This document shows, one piece after another, positions 11,740-22,799 of a stretch of 64,000 nt of DNA (position 1 is the stretch's first letter; each line of letters opens with the position of its first letter). The position numbers and the translations under genes were made by a program. The stretch is taken from assembly GCA_017607445.1 (NCBI GenBank), contig JAEVHH010000005.1:3043001-3107000 (forward strand). The letters run 5' to 3'. The stretch comes from Histoplasma ohiense. Lineage: Eukaryota > Ascomycota > Eurotiomycetes > Onygenales > Ajellomycetaceae. The notes under the pieces are model-generated. The model ran no database searches, had not been told where the DNA came from, and saw nothing but the letters and a program-made list of their open reading frames with translations.

Positions 11740-12945
11740 TCGGACCAAACTCCGCTTCCCGCCTTGCCAGGGCGAACCATTCGAAGCGGGAAAGCGAACC
11801 CACAGCCATTTTGGGTTTCATTCAATTTATTTCCGCAGTTGCCTCTGGCGGAACGATGGTGTCAATGTGGTGAGAAGGGCCATACGGATGCGAGGTGCAA
11901 TTTAGATCATGCTATTATCCTTCATCCAACCCTGGAAGAGAAGGTCTATGAGCCGAACGGCTTTTCGACCACGGAACGATGGCCAATGCTTCTTTGGTGT
12001 CACTTGTACTATATAGTATACACGATAGAATCCGGTTTGGGGAGGCGTTAAACGGATCATTTTAACAAACTTGTATGATATGCATTATATACCCGAATCA
12101 ACTGTCTTCACTTATAGTTACATTAGAACGAGATATTTGCTAGATTTTCTGGGTCTCAAAGTGGGAATTTGGGACAGTGAATATATCAATAGTTTGCAAC
12201 GTTCTCAGAGCTTATCAGACATGGAAGAGTTGTAGAGTGAGGGATGAGTTTCATAAATGAATTTGCGGTGTGCTATTCCGTTTAATTGTTGCAAAGTGCC
12301 TCGGGGAAGAGAAATCTTAGGTAGGCCAAAAGATCATGAGCTATGATTGTGACAATGTTCCCGTTCGCAAAGAACTAACTACCCCTCGCGGGGTATTGAA
12401 TCCTCGTAAACAAGGGCATGGTTGGTATCAGCAGGGAACAGGGCAGTTAACGACAAAGGTATCGCATTTCTTGACAATGCTTTGTTCTGGGGAATATAAA
12501 ACATTGACATTTTAAGTCAACAAAGTAATGTGTTTGAGAATCATCATTTGTTTATTCCCCAAATGAGCCGTGTGGAGCCAATAAATTAGAAACACACCAT
12601 TGATGGTTCGCGATGAAAATAATGGGCGTTGATTTGCCCAGCCATTTGCCCGATCTCGAGTGCTCAAATGTGCCCTGCTCGTTCCCCATCCTGGCGTCAT
12701 GCCCACCCCGACCCTCCAAACACGCTGTTTTATTCTAAGAATAGCCAGGCAGAAAAAAGACGTCCCAGCGCACTCATTAATGAAACACATTCTCCTTTTC
12801 ACCAGTTCGAAGTTAAACATTTTATTTATTCGCGTCTCGGCCGGCTTTGTGTTGTGGTGGCAGAGCTGGAGCAATATATGTACAGCGCTCTACGGGGCGC
12901 CGAAAAATGGTCTACTTCCTTGGACTGATTACATAGCCTCTCTTA
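11740..12945. other. Spacer downstream of PET117
   Basis: About 1.2 kb. One frame near 11860 has a Cys/His cluster resembling a zinc knuckle by chance and another on the minus strand (12512-12874) has no recognisable content. I call neither. The right part is probably promoter and leader of the coiled-coil gene. Confidence 0.45.
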
Positions 12946-15480
12946 ATGGACCACATATTTCCATCACTGCATGACGCAGGTCCGCTAAGAACGTCCCCGC
13001 GCCTCCATCATTCGACCGCGCTGAAATGCTGTTGTGGGAGTTCACAATGTGCCTATCTCCAGCATAGTACTGCTGTGCTGGCGGACCTGGAAAAGGACGT
13101 TGAAACTGCTGCTCAGCTGGGCCAAGTGTGTAATTATTTCATTCTATGTCTTCATTTCCTCTATCTATTTAGCTTTGCTAGTCGCCATGTGGGTACCTAC
13201 TGATGCTTTACCTCCCTGTAGGCATTATTACAGCGCCATGAGTCTTACATGACAGATGCAGAACGGGATCGAGGAAAGCTGATATTAGAAATGGAACTTC
13301 TTGAGCGGGACAAGTGCCGGGCCCAAACCGAAAATGCGCGGATCGTTCAAGAAAATCGCGATCTCTTGGGACAGTTGGAGGACATGAACAATTTGGTCGT
13401 GGAATCGGATGCTCAAATCAAGACTCTCACGGATACCCTCGAGAGTACGCAGCTCCAAGTTAAACGACTGTCGATTTCAGCGTCGCGGGTAGCCCAACTC
13501 GAGTCGCAGATTGTCGCGATGGAAAGAGAACAAGAGGAGCTTCAGGCAAAATTTATTGTTACAAAAGAAGATGAGAAATCAGCTGTCCAACGATGGAGGC
13601 AAGCTGAATGTAACTTGCGCAATCTTCAGGATCAACTCGAGAGGATAGAGAAGGAGACGAGGGAGGAACAGGAAAAGCACGTGGAGTTACTTGCACGCAT
13701 GGAGCGGAGGAGGAATGTTGAACGAGAATTGGATAGCGCCGCAGGTCGACTTAAAGGTGCCGCGGCGGCCTCGTCCCTCGGCCAGAATAAACCAGGGGTG
13801 GTTAGCAACTTCGTGCGCGACATTTTGCAAGATAATGCAAACCTTCAAATGGGCATCGTCGAGCTCAGGGAAATGCTTCAGAACTCAAATGAGGAGGTGC
13901 AGAACCTGCGGGAACAAGTTCTCCTCCATCAACCACTAACCCCGGAGCAGAATGAACCACAGCACCGACAGAGGGGACTCCCGCTTAGTGTCGAACTGGA
14001 TGCTAAGTACTCGCCAGTCGCCTCCCAGGAGTTCCACGTCCATCACCATTACCACTCGCCTGTACCTTCTGTTTCCCAGCGAAAGGAAAAGATACAGCTC
14101 CCTATACATCGCCGTCAGAGGAGAAAGAGACCCATGATATCATCTCCGCTTCTCGAGTCCCCGTCTCGCTTTTCCTCGCGGATGTCACAAGTCTCACCCG
14201 GTCCACACGCTTCCAATTCCTCCACGTCGACCATTCTCTCCCAAACTTCAGTCTCCATTCCTCCATCCTCGAACAACCGCAATTGGTCGACCCCACCCTT
14301 CGCTTACGCAGTAGCAGGATCAATGTCGTCGTCAATGCCGAGCTCTCCGCAGTCTGCGTATAGAACCTCGTCAATTTTCGATCGCGTAGACCATGGGTTT
14401 GAGTCCTCTCGCCCTACCAGCCCGGAGAGCATTGGGTTTGCATCCCCATCCGTTAGGCCATACAATCATCGCAAAGGATCCTTCGATGTGCCCTTCCGAT
14501 CGATATCTGGCCCACCTGAAGTACAAGATACGTCTGTAGCTCCTCCAGGTGACAAAGTTCAAGGGCTAGGTGGTAATTTCTCTGCAGATGAGAGTTCACC
14601 TTATTTCGAAGCTCCTATCCTGGAAGAGTCAGAAGCTTCGGCTCAAGAAGTCACCAATGAAGATGCCACCCAATCCCAACTATCAACTTGCCCAGCTGAA
14701 CCCGAACATGAACATGAGCCTGAGCCCGAGCCTGAGCCTGAGCCTGAACTCTCGCCACAATTACGGTATCACACAATAAAACGTGCGTCCTCTCATGACA
14801 GCCTCCTCTCCATTTCAGGGATGGATATCCATACGCTTCGCTCCCGGCCATCACAAATGCTCAGCCCTTATGCAGCATTTCCTATCAGAACACCCAGCCG
14901 TATCACATCCGCTGGGACGGATGTATCCTTCACTCCTCCCATCATTTCACGAACAAACATCATCGTCCCTACTGTATCCCTTAGCAATGGGGACAAAGGC
15001 TCCGACTCACGGTCCCTACTGTCCTTGGTCGCTGCTGCAGCTGCAGCAGACCCGAACGCAACCCCAACAGGCTCCCTGCCAAAAACCTCTCCTATTCACC
15101 ATCCAGATGATATCTTCGCATCTCGTCAGGCAACCAGTTTCAGCAAGAAGATTGGTGGGTGGGTTTTTGGCAGATGGGGGATGACGCCAATAGCATCGAC
15201 TGCAGGCTCGCATTCACCCAGATCCTCGCGTCGTTCGTCGTTGGCATCCTCTTCTCGTCCACCAAGGCCGCCATCCATCTCCGCTGTGTCATCTGTATCC
15301 ACTTCTGTATCCGCTTCATTTGGCTTTTCTTCAACGACTGCGTCAACGACCATGGCCAGACCAACCGGGGTGAACCAAAAGGGTCCTATCCCGGGGCTCC
15401 GTCCTTCCGCAAAGGCGCCTACGGCTATACAGCCCCAGGAAATTGATGAAGAGCTACTGCAGGCAACCTTACTCGAGTAA
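12946..15480 (+). CDS. Coiled-coil and Ser/Pro-rich protein (fungal, often labelled myosin heavy chain-like)
   Basis: Two exons, 12946-13125 and 13222-15480, give 812 aa. The join restores a continuous heptad region: LADLEKDVETAAQLGQ from exon 1 runs into ALLQRHESYMTDAERDRGK. Residues about 45-300 are predicted coiled coil with heavy Glu/Gln/Leu content (RIVQENRDLLGQLEDMNNL). A conserved block VVSNFVRDILQDNANLQMG then ELREMLQNSNEEV closes it. The rest is Ser/Pro-rich and low-complexity, with an EPEP repeat coded near 14700-14750. There is no motor domain, so any myosin name would come only from coiled-coil similarity. Probably a cytoskeletal or septum/pole scaffold, but function is unknown. 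The start at 12946 is the first ATG of the open frame and is uncertain. Confidence 0.8.
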
Positions 15481-18138
15481 CCTTAACTTTGGATGCCCAA
15501 CTATCACTTACATTCCATTGCCACGTCCTTGGTCATTTCTGATCGTTTCCCATACTTGCATTTGATACCCAATATGTATGTTTCTTTCGTTATCCTTTCT
15601 TCTGATATATCGTTTCATTCAATTCTTTATATAAAGCTTCATCTGATACACAGCTGTTTCGTTCCACTCTTTTCCATCGCACGAGCTACAGCAACACACT
15701 CCCTATATATTAGAGATTTTCCTATGTATTAACGAACATTGAATCTAATGTATTTCTTGCTCTCCTTCGTGTTGACTATAATGTATGGGCAATGTTTTTT
15801 TATTCTCCAATTTCGATTTTCTTCCTCTCGGACAGATTCTTTGGTTTTAATCAACGGCAGCTTCCTATGCACTGGAGACACTAGCTCCGTTATTTCATAT
15901 TCATTCTCCCTTGTTTTGTCTATTTTTCTAATATATAACATGGCGCAACCCATAATATTATCCTCATGCATATAATATATTACACAATTACATTTTCATA
16001 TAAGCTCATACATTTCATTTCCTTCTCTCCCCTCCTCCCCGAAATTGTATGTATAAAGTATATCAGTCCTTTCCCTTGCAATCAGACTTTGTGCTATTCA
16101 TAAACAGGATTATCAGTTATGCTATTGATAGGAGCCTCTATTTTCCACCCTTGTATAACCTTGATTCTTAATATGACATAATGGGAGAGAACTGGGGTTG
16201 TTATTTGTTGTCTCTCAACGGTTACACAGATCAATCTGTATGTGCTCTATTCCCTGCGTATGCATGTCCACACAACTAGCAACTGATATGCATGCGTCGT
16301 CAGCCAGTCAAACCCTAACTGTCCAAATTGGGAGCTATCTTATATCCATGGGTGTAACATAGAAGATATAACGGTGTATAATATAGCTACGTATGTATGC
16401 ATGAGAGCTCGGGAAGGTTGGTTTGGCAGAGTGTATCTACATGCGTGTACTGCGTACTGTACTTCCTCAGTCAGTCCTCTGCCAATGTACTGTACATGTA
16501 CTTTTCTCCCCAGACTGTAAAAATGGCCCTCCCTCAGCAGCTAGATAATTTAGATGCAATTCACCTAAACCTCATTCCCGCCATAAATGAATATTCTAGC
16601 AGAAAAGAAATAAAAACATACGGTTTAGTGATACATGTACCGTGCACAACGGCAATGGATGGGTTTTGGCTAAAGCTCCAGCCACTCAAATCAATAGTGA
16701 CAAGGGTACCTACATACGCATAGATACATGGCTAGGTTCGGGCCGACAGGCGGACACAAGGGGTTGGCTATGCAATGCTGTGCATTGCATAACGAATTTG
16801 CTGTTGGATTTAGTTAATATGATGCTGTGTGCGGAGGTTACATCATTCAGGTGCCTCGGAAGTTGGATTGAGGTAAGGAGAATCCTTACGATCACTATTT
16901 TGTTTAAAATTTGAATCGGTTTCGAGGGGAACTAGTTTTGGGAAATGGATTCATTTGTCGACTTGGCCTTCAGCAGGAATGGCGGCGTTAAAAGAAACAG
17001 TTGTTTCACTGAATTGCATCGCACATTTCTGTAAGCGTTTCTCATTTTTCTATAGATCCGCTTGGAAGGTGTTTCTATTGAAACATGCATATAGAGATGC
17101 ACATATACCTGTGGTAGATTAATCTACCCGATTCGTGCCCGCTTTCCAATATATCTATACCTCTAGCTTACCCATTCATCCCAACTGTCGAAAAGGGCAG
17201 ATGATACGGCGTGGTCCATGCTCTGCACGCAGTTACGACGTACACCAGCACCGCCAGGAAGGGTACTGCGTACAAATAGAGACAGTGGAGGAAACGGAAA
17301 AGTCCAAATTGCATTCCATCTGTCAGGATTAGTTGTCAATGCATGTATGTACAGTATAATACATACATGCGCACATATGTATAATGTGTGTTCTTGCTGG
17401 AGCAACATGTTTCGAAATATGATGGGCTCGTGGAGGGATGGAAAAACAAGAAAGGAGTTTAAAGCACGACGCGATGTGAGGCTTGCACTGACGAATATAA
17501 TGGGATTGTTTGGCTGCATGAGGTAGGGCTTGCGGGCGGGTGGATATGCAGGTATGTTTTGCATATTAAGTTGTACGCATGCATGCCTGTCTCCATTGTC
17601 CTTTAGCTGAAGGCCATAGGTAAAAGATGGTTGTCGTGCCTTTCCGGCAGGCGGGAGAGAGGGAAATTGTGTTTCTTTGATTTGTGATTCTAAAATATTC
17701 TTGTCTGCTTCTATTGCTTCCGCTTCTAGTAACCTCCGACACGAGTTACGGATATAAGTAGCTCCGTCGTTTTTGCGAAATGCCCCGCGAGACATAGTCT
17801 AATATTTCTTCTCCGAGAGAAAATAGGAATACGAAAAGGGAGAATAGATGGTACGACCAAGGGTTAATCCACTGTCATGTCCACAGAAACTTATTTGATC
17901 TATGGACATAGAGGGGGGGTAAAAAAACGCAAACTATAATCGGACAGAAGACTTCATAAAGTATGGAACATTCTCAAGGAAGTAAGGGGGCTGAGATCCT
18001 GTACGTCCGGATGGGAACGTCAGTTTTGTGGAAAAATCCATCCTGGGATCCTAAGGGTGGAGATTCAAAATCTACCCGATGAGAGGTTAAACCGCTCCAT
18101 TCTGGCCAAGAGAAGGCCGTCAGCACACTGGCAACGTT
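15481..18138. other. Long AT-rich spacer
   Basis: About 2.7 kb between the stop of the coiled-coil gene and the stop of the methyltransferase gene, which are convergent. Rich in short ATATAT and GTACATGTAC-like palindromic words, notably around 16450-16510 and 17340-17400. A 210-codon minus frame (17163-17795) is judged spurious. No supported gene. Confidence 0.5.
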
Positions 18139-19313
18139 TCACAAAGAGGACATGAAATGATGATTTAGAGGTAGGGAAATTTTATGCGCACCGCATTTTT
18201 TAAGAAAATCATTAAACGTTTCCGGGTTTCGAAGTGTGGCAGATATAATGAACACTTTGATTCCGTGCTTGTCAAATAATTCTCGTAACGTTGACAATAA
18301 AAGGGGTACAAGGTCCATGTCATATATCTGCGCATTTATAGAAGTCACAGCGCAAATGCGTCGCCATCTTCATCAGCCACTAACGACGATATTGGGAAAA
18401 TGACTTGAGAGTGTCGCATGCATACCAGATCAGCTCCAAGTGCAACATCAAATGATTGGTACGGTTCTTTTGACGAGGAAGACTGGTTAGGTTGTAATGG
18501 AGTTCCCCACTCCCATATCTCTGCATCGATTCTACTACGAGAAAGATCGTTCCGGATTGCACAGTCCTTGATGCTAGATATCAATGCAGGGTCTCTGTCC
18601 GTAGCCGTCACTCTCCGGGCACCAAGACATTTCAGACAATACATGGAAAGAAGCCCCGCACCACTCCCGAGCTCAACGACGTTTTTCTCTTCAATTAGCG
18701 ACCTGCCTTCCGGGGTTGTAAGGTAAGTGCCAAGATGCAAGGCCGCTTCCCATGTGCGGAATCCGGTAGTTCTCGAAGCAAGTATGAGATTGCGGTTTTC
18801 TAACGTTATGACGAATTGATCATTACGGCGTCCGCATGAAGCTTTGGGGGCTGTGTAGCGAATGTAAGACAACTTCTGCGCTTCTTCAAAAGGGGGCAGT
18901 CGTGGGCAACTGATGAGATCACTATAACTCCTCATGAGATCATCTAAGACCTCCTGGGAGATTGAGATATCGTCAGGGGAAATGACAAAGAGAAATGTGA
19001 CAAATCATGGTGGTGGTAAGCCCCTGATTTGCGGTAGCGAAAACGAGAATGAAAGGAGTCATACATCCTCGTCAGTGTTAGGAATTGACTCCTCCAGTTT
19101 AGATATAAGCATTTTTAGGACCCGGATACGATAGCCTGGTGGAGGGATAGGCCAAACCAGTGTTTCATCGAACATTCTCTGGTAGATCAGCTGCTGAACA
19201 GCGGGTCTGAGAAGAGCATTATTTGGCGGGAAACAGAGGTATTGTGGTTCAAGCAGCTGGAGATACTGAGACACAAGTAAATCCACTTGGCTTTCAATGA
19301 GAGGCTGCATCAT
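18139..19313 (-). CDS. Class I protein-lysine methyltransferase, FAM86/EFM3-like
   Basis: Three exons: 19313-19065, 18953-18426 and 18327-18139, total 321 aa. The N-terminus (SQVDLLVSQYLQLLEPQYL) fits the FAM86 N-terminal region. Then come TTGFRTWEAALHLGTYL, the SAM-binding glycine motif VVELGSGAGLL at about 175-185, TATDRDPALISSI, and GADLIYDMDLVP formed exactly across the exon 2/3 splice. In human EEF2KMT and yeast Efm3 this family trimethylates a lysine of elongation factor 2. The tail (FIISATLRNPETFNDFL) also matches the family. Substrate is inferred from family, and other METTL21-type enzymes share the fold. The head-to-head partner is ribosomal protein eS24, which supports a translation role. 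Confidence 0.83.
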
Positions 19314-19609
19314 TATTATAATTATTGCGCGCTGCGTAACTATCAGTGTTGGTGACGTCTGGAAACAAATCTCAATAGACTTAACTAGCAGAGAAAGCTG
19401 ACCTCATGGAAACTGCCGTATCAGGACTAGTGCGGCGTGAATGGCCCTAGCCGAGAACCCACATCTGGCAAAATCAAAAATACATCGAAACGCTCAACTT
19501 CTTTGACGACAGCGACAACTGACAAACCCCAGCAGCCGACAATCTTTCCCCTTCGTCGAAGCAGACTTTTCGAACTGCCGGTGGCTCCCTTCTTGAAAAT
19601 TCTGCAACC
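19314..19609. promoter_or_regulatory. Bidirectional promoter of EFM3-like gene and RPS24
   Basis: 296 bp lie between the two divergent start codons. No TATA box or named operator was picked out. A shared promoter would link a presumed EF2 modifier to ribosomal-protein expression. Confidence 0.55.
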
Positions 19610-20264
19610 ATGGCTGAACCTGCGGTGACTCTGCGGACGCGCAAGTTCATCCGGAACCCGCTTTTGGGTAGAAAGCAGATGGTTGTGTAAGTTGCTCTTT
19701 TCATTTTTGTGCGAATTCCAAATAGACGCCTTGGGGGATCACGATCGCAATTTTGCAGATGGAAATGCACGCTTGATTTTTTTTGTTTTCGGGTTTTAAG
19801 ATGATACAATGGTTTCCTAACGGGGATTTTCATTATCGCACACATCAGTGACATCCTCCACCCCAACCGTGCCAACATCTCCAAGGACGAGCTCCGTGGG
19901 AAACTCTCAGAACTTTACAAGTCCAAAAAGGACCAAGTCTCCGTATTCGGTCTCCGCACGCACTATGGTGGTGGTAAAACCACCGGTTTCGCTCTCATCT
20001 ACGACTCGACTGAAGCCCTGAAAAAATTTGAACCCCGTTACCGCCTCGTCCGCATCGGAGCTGCGGAGAAGATTGAGAAAGCCAGCAGGCAGCAACGTAT
20101 GTTTTTGGAATATCCCAATTCTCCGTATTTGGATAATCTAAGTTCGGATTTCACTGACAAGTGGATCTACTTGATATACAGGCAAACAAAGGAAAAACCG
20201 GTCAAAGAAGTTCCGGGGCACAGAAAAGACCAAGGGACCAAAGAAGGATAAGAAGGGTAAATAG
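19610..20264 (+). CDS. rps24: 40S ribosomal protein eS24
   Basis: Three exons: 19610-19686, 19849-20096 and 20182-20264, total 135 aa. Sequence starts MAEPAVTLRTRKFIRNPLLG and RKQMVVDILHPNRANISK, then KDQVSVFGLRTHYGGGKTTG, FALIYDSTEALKKFEPRYRL and the basic tail RKQRKNRSKKFRGTEKTKGP. This is a near-textbook eS24, a small-subunit protein needed for pre-18S rRNA processing. Intron 1 (162 nt) splits the codon of the second Val in MVVDIL, and intron 2 splits the Arg codon of QQRKQ. Both donors are canonical (GTAAGT, GTATGT). Confidence 0.97.
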
Positions 20265-21220
20265 AGGAGGAATCCGTGTTTCTTTGCTTATTTGGTTTTT
20301 ACGGTGCTCGGCGGAGATATCACGACATGGAATTTTTGATTTGCTTAAGGACCCCAAAATGCGCTGGATGAATTTATTTTTTCTTTATCTACCTACATCA
20401 ATGATGTACTTTAGCCGAAAATCAAGCCATTTCGTGAAATAACGCCTTTTCACTCATATTTATTGCCTCACTCCACTACAATTTTGCAAACGGTACATGG
20501 ACAACCCTTTTTCTCATCTATACGATAATCTATCAAAATTTGGTGGCGATAATGACTGGCAAATCCCCAACCAGCAACAAGGGGACAACAGGCCAACTTC
20601 GTTCCACACTAGCGAAGTAATGAAAAGGCACTCCACCAAGTACTCCAATCACCGCACGCCATATATTGTCTCAAATATCTTTTGATACCCGAAAAATCGG
20701 TACCAGCCATTGGGTATGTTTAGAGATGTAGCAAACAACGAGGAAAGAACAAACAGATGTGGTCTAATACACGGTAGGGACTGTTGGTGTGTAAGCCAAA
20801 ATGCGTATTTAAACCGGCAACTTGGAGTTTGCCGACTGCACAAGAGAAAAACGAAAAATAGCCCAACGCTTCCATAAAACACGCTTTCTATCTGCGAGTA
20901 AAGGAAAGGAGTACACGATTTTGTGCATGTAATTGCGCAGCAAAAACGAATCAAATCCAACCGTGTCTTTGACATAAGAGAGACAATATCTCACATTTCT
21001 AGACATAGGAGATCCGTGCAGGAATAATAACAAGAAAGTATTGCACCTTTTCCAACCATTCCCGTATTAAACTGATATTCGGCACACGCACACAAGCGGG
21101 AAACGAGATCCCAAGGAGACTCGTTAACTACCGTTGAGATATATGAACTCGGGGCCGCTAAGACCAAAAAAAAAAAAACCTGAAAAATTAAAGGTTAAAA
21201 AATTGTGAATCAAGCTATCC
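20265..21220. other. Spacer between RPS24 and Zn2Cys6 gene (convergent ends)
   Basis: About 0.95 kb that carries both 3' regions. Minus-strand frames at 20649-21033 have no recognisable domain. A short A-run lies near 21168-21178. Nothing supported. Confidence 0.5.
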
Positions 21221-22799
21221 CTAAAAGTTATCTGTTTTGTGAACTGGAAGATTAGACGTCGGGCTCACTGTGGGCTCTGAGCACCTTGATGCCGACGGCT
21301 CAAAAGGAGGAAGACGGGTGTACACTTTTCCATTTGACAAAGTACCTGATGAGCTGTGTGCAGACAATATAGTGCTATGGCCATAGGACTGCGCTCCACA
21401 GCTGGTTCGCTGTCGGAGCTCACCGCCCCGGTGGGATGGACCGCTCAGCGTATTCTCTGTAGGAGGGCTGAAACCCGCCGCTGACTCCGTTCCCGAGAAT
21501 GTTGTTGAAGGCATTGTTGTGGCTGGGGGATTGCTGGATAGGACGTACCCGAATCCCATATCAGTGGGTCCTATCAAGGGCTTGCTAGTACTTGGTGAAT
21601 TTGCACTGTTGGCCATGGTAGATGGCGTCGTCGTTGTCCTCATCGTGTTCTGCTGGCTGCTTGACGACAAACCCTCCAATGCCGAATGGCTTGAGGATCT
21701 GGCATTCAATCCTGGGCTAGTTCCATAGGAAGGAAGCGAAGTCTCTGGCGAATGAACGTTCATTGTACTCCCGTTATCACGGCCATTTCGACTCGCTGCA
21801 GGGTTTGGCAATATCCTGTCAGGCCCTGATGACGATGATGACATTGCGCTGAGAAGGCCATGTGCGGAAGGAAGTTCGGTTGATACGGATGCGGGAGGCT
21901 GCGTTTGCGTCAGGTAGTTGTAATTTGATCCAAGGGTGGGATGGCCATCTTGGTCATGGTAAATATCTTCATTTGGGGTTTTGCCAACTGGAGAGGCCCG
22001 AGGGCTTCCTGTGAATGAATAGTAACTGGAGCTTCCTGAGGAATCGGTGTTAGGAAGAATGTATGGTGGAGATGATACGCTGTACGGGGAGGAATCGCCC
22101 TCGTAGTTGACGGAGATATACGGGCTCCTCGAAATTGGAGCAAACTGAGTTGCTTGATCATAAGCACATTGAGACTTTGAGTACAGCGGGAATGTGGGAG
22201 CCATCGAATGGATTGAGATTGAGTTGGTTCTGCTGCTAACCTGTGCCTCATATCCTGTGTTGTTTACAAAGGGGCCACCCAGGGGACCGGCACCCGGATA
22301 TGGCCAGGAACAACCGTAATGTGATTTGGTCTGAGTATTGAACGAATTGACCTGTGTTTCATTAGCAACAACTGCGATAATTTTATACACGGCTGTTATT
22401 AAATAGGGTATGTCAACAAACCCGCAAAAATTGGCAACCTTGCGTTCCTGCGTTCCGACAGTTAGTACATTGGCCATTGCCAATGTCCCCACTACATTTG
22501 ATCTTTCTTCGTCGACATCGGCCGCACTTCAATAAAAATGATAAGCAACGAACCGATAAGTAGAGGGATGGGTATTTAAGCTTCATCAATGGACCTACAG
22601 CAACCGGAATACGCCGGCGAGCAGATGTACCACTGCTCTTCATCTCTGGTTCTGTTGTCGTGCATATTCGATTACTATATCCACCCGCGGGTTGTTGAGC
22701 ATCTCCTCGCAGTGGCTGGGAAACTGGGTAGCTCATTCCCCGTGCAGAATTCCGACAGAATTGCAAGTCTTCCTGGGTTTCGTAGTAAGCTGGAGGCAT
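21221..22799 (-). CDS. Zn(II)2Cys6 transcription factor
   Basis: Three exons: 22799-22599, 22526-22422 and 22351-21221, total 478 aa. The zinc cluster is assembled by the first splice: ARRRIPVA joins CGRCRRRKIKC, followed by CTNCRNAGTQGC. This gives six cysteines in the C-x2-C-x6-C-x8-C-x2-C-x7-C arrangement at about residues 68-98, which binds two zinc ions and CGG-type half sites in this family. FLR then joins VNSFNTQTKSHYG. The rest is Ser/Pro/Tyr-rich and disordered (SSPYSVSSPPYI, SGSSSYYSFTGSPRAS), likely an activation region. No fungal middle homology domain is seen, so this is a short variety. Target genes are unknown. An in-frame ATG at 22826 is an alternative start. Confidence 0.88.

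Noticed and set aside
11764..12051. Frame with a Cys/His cluster resembling a zinc knuckle downstream of PET117
   Set aside because: Spacing is C-x-C, not C-x2-C, there is a single copy, and the rest of the frame looks random.
12946..15480. Myosin heavy chain
   Set aside because: No motor domain, P-loop or IQ motif; only coiled coil is present.
17163..17795. 210-codon minus-strand frame
   Set aside because: No domain; part is produced by ACATAC/TGTATG simple sequence, with no splice partner.
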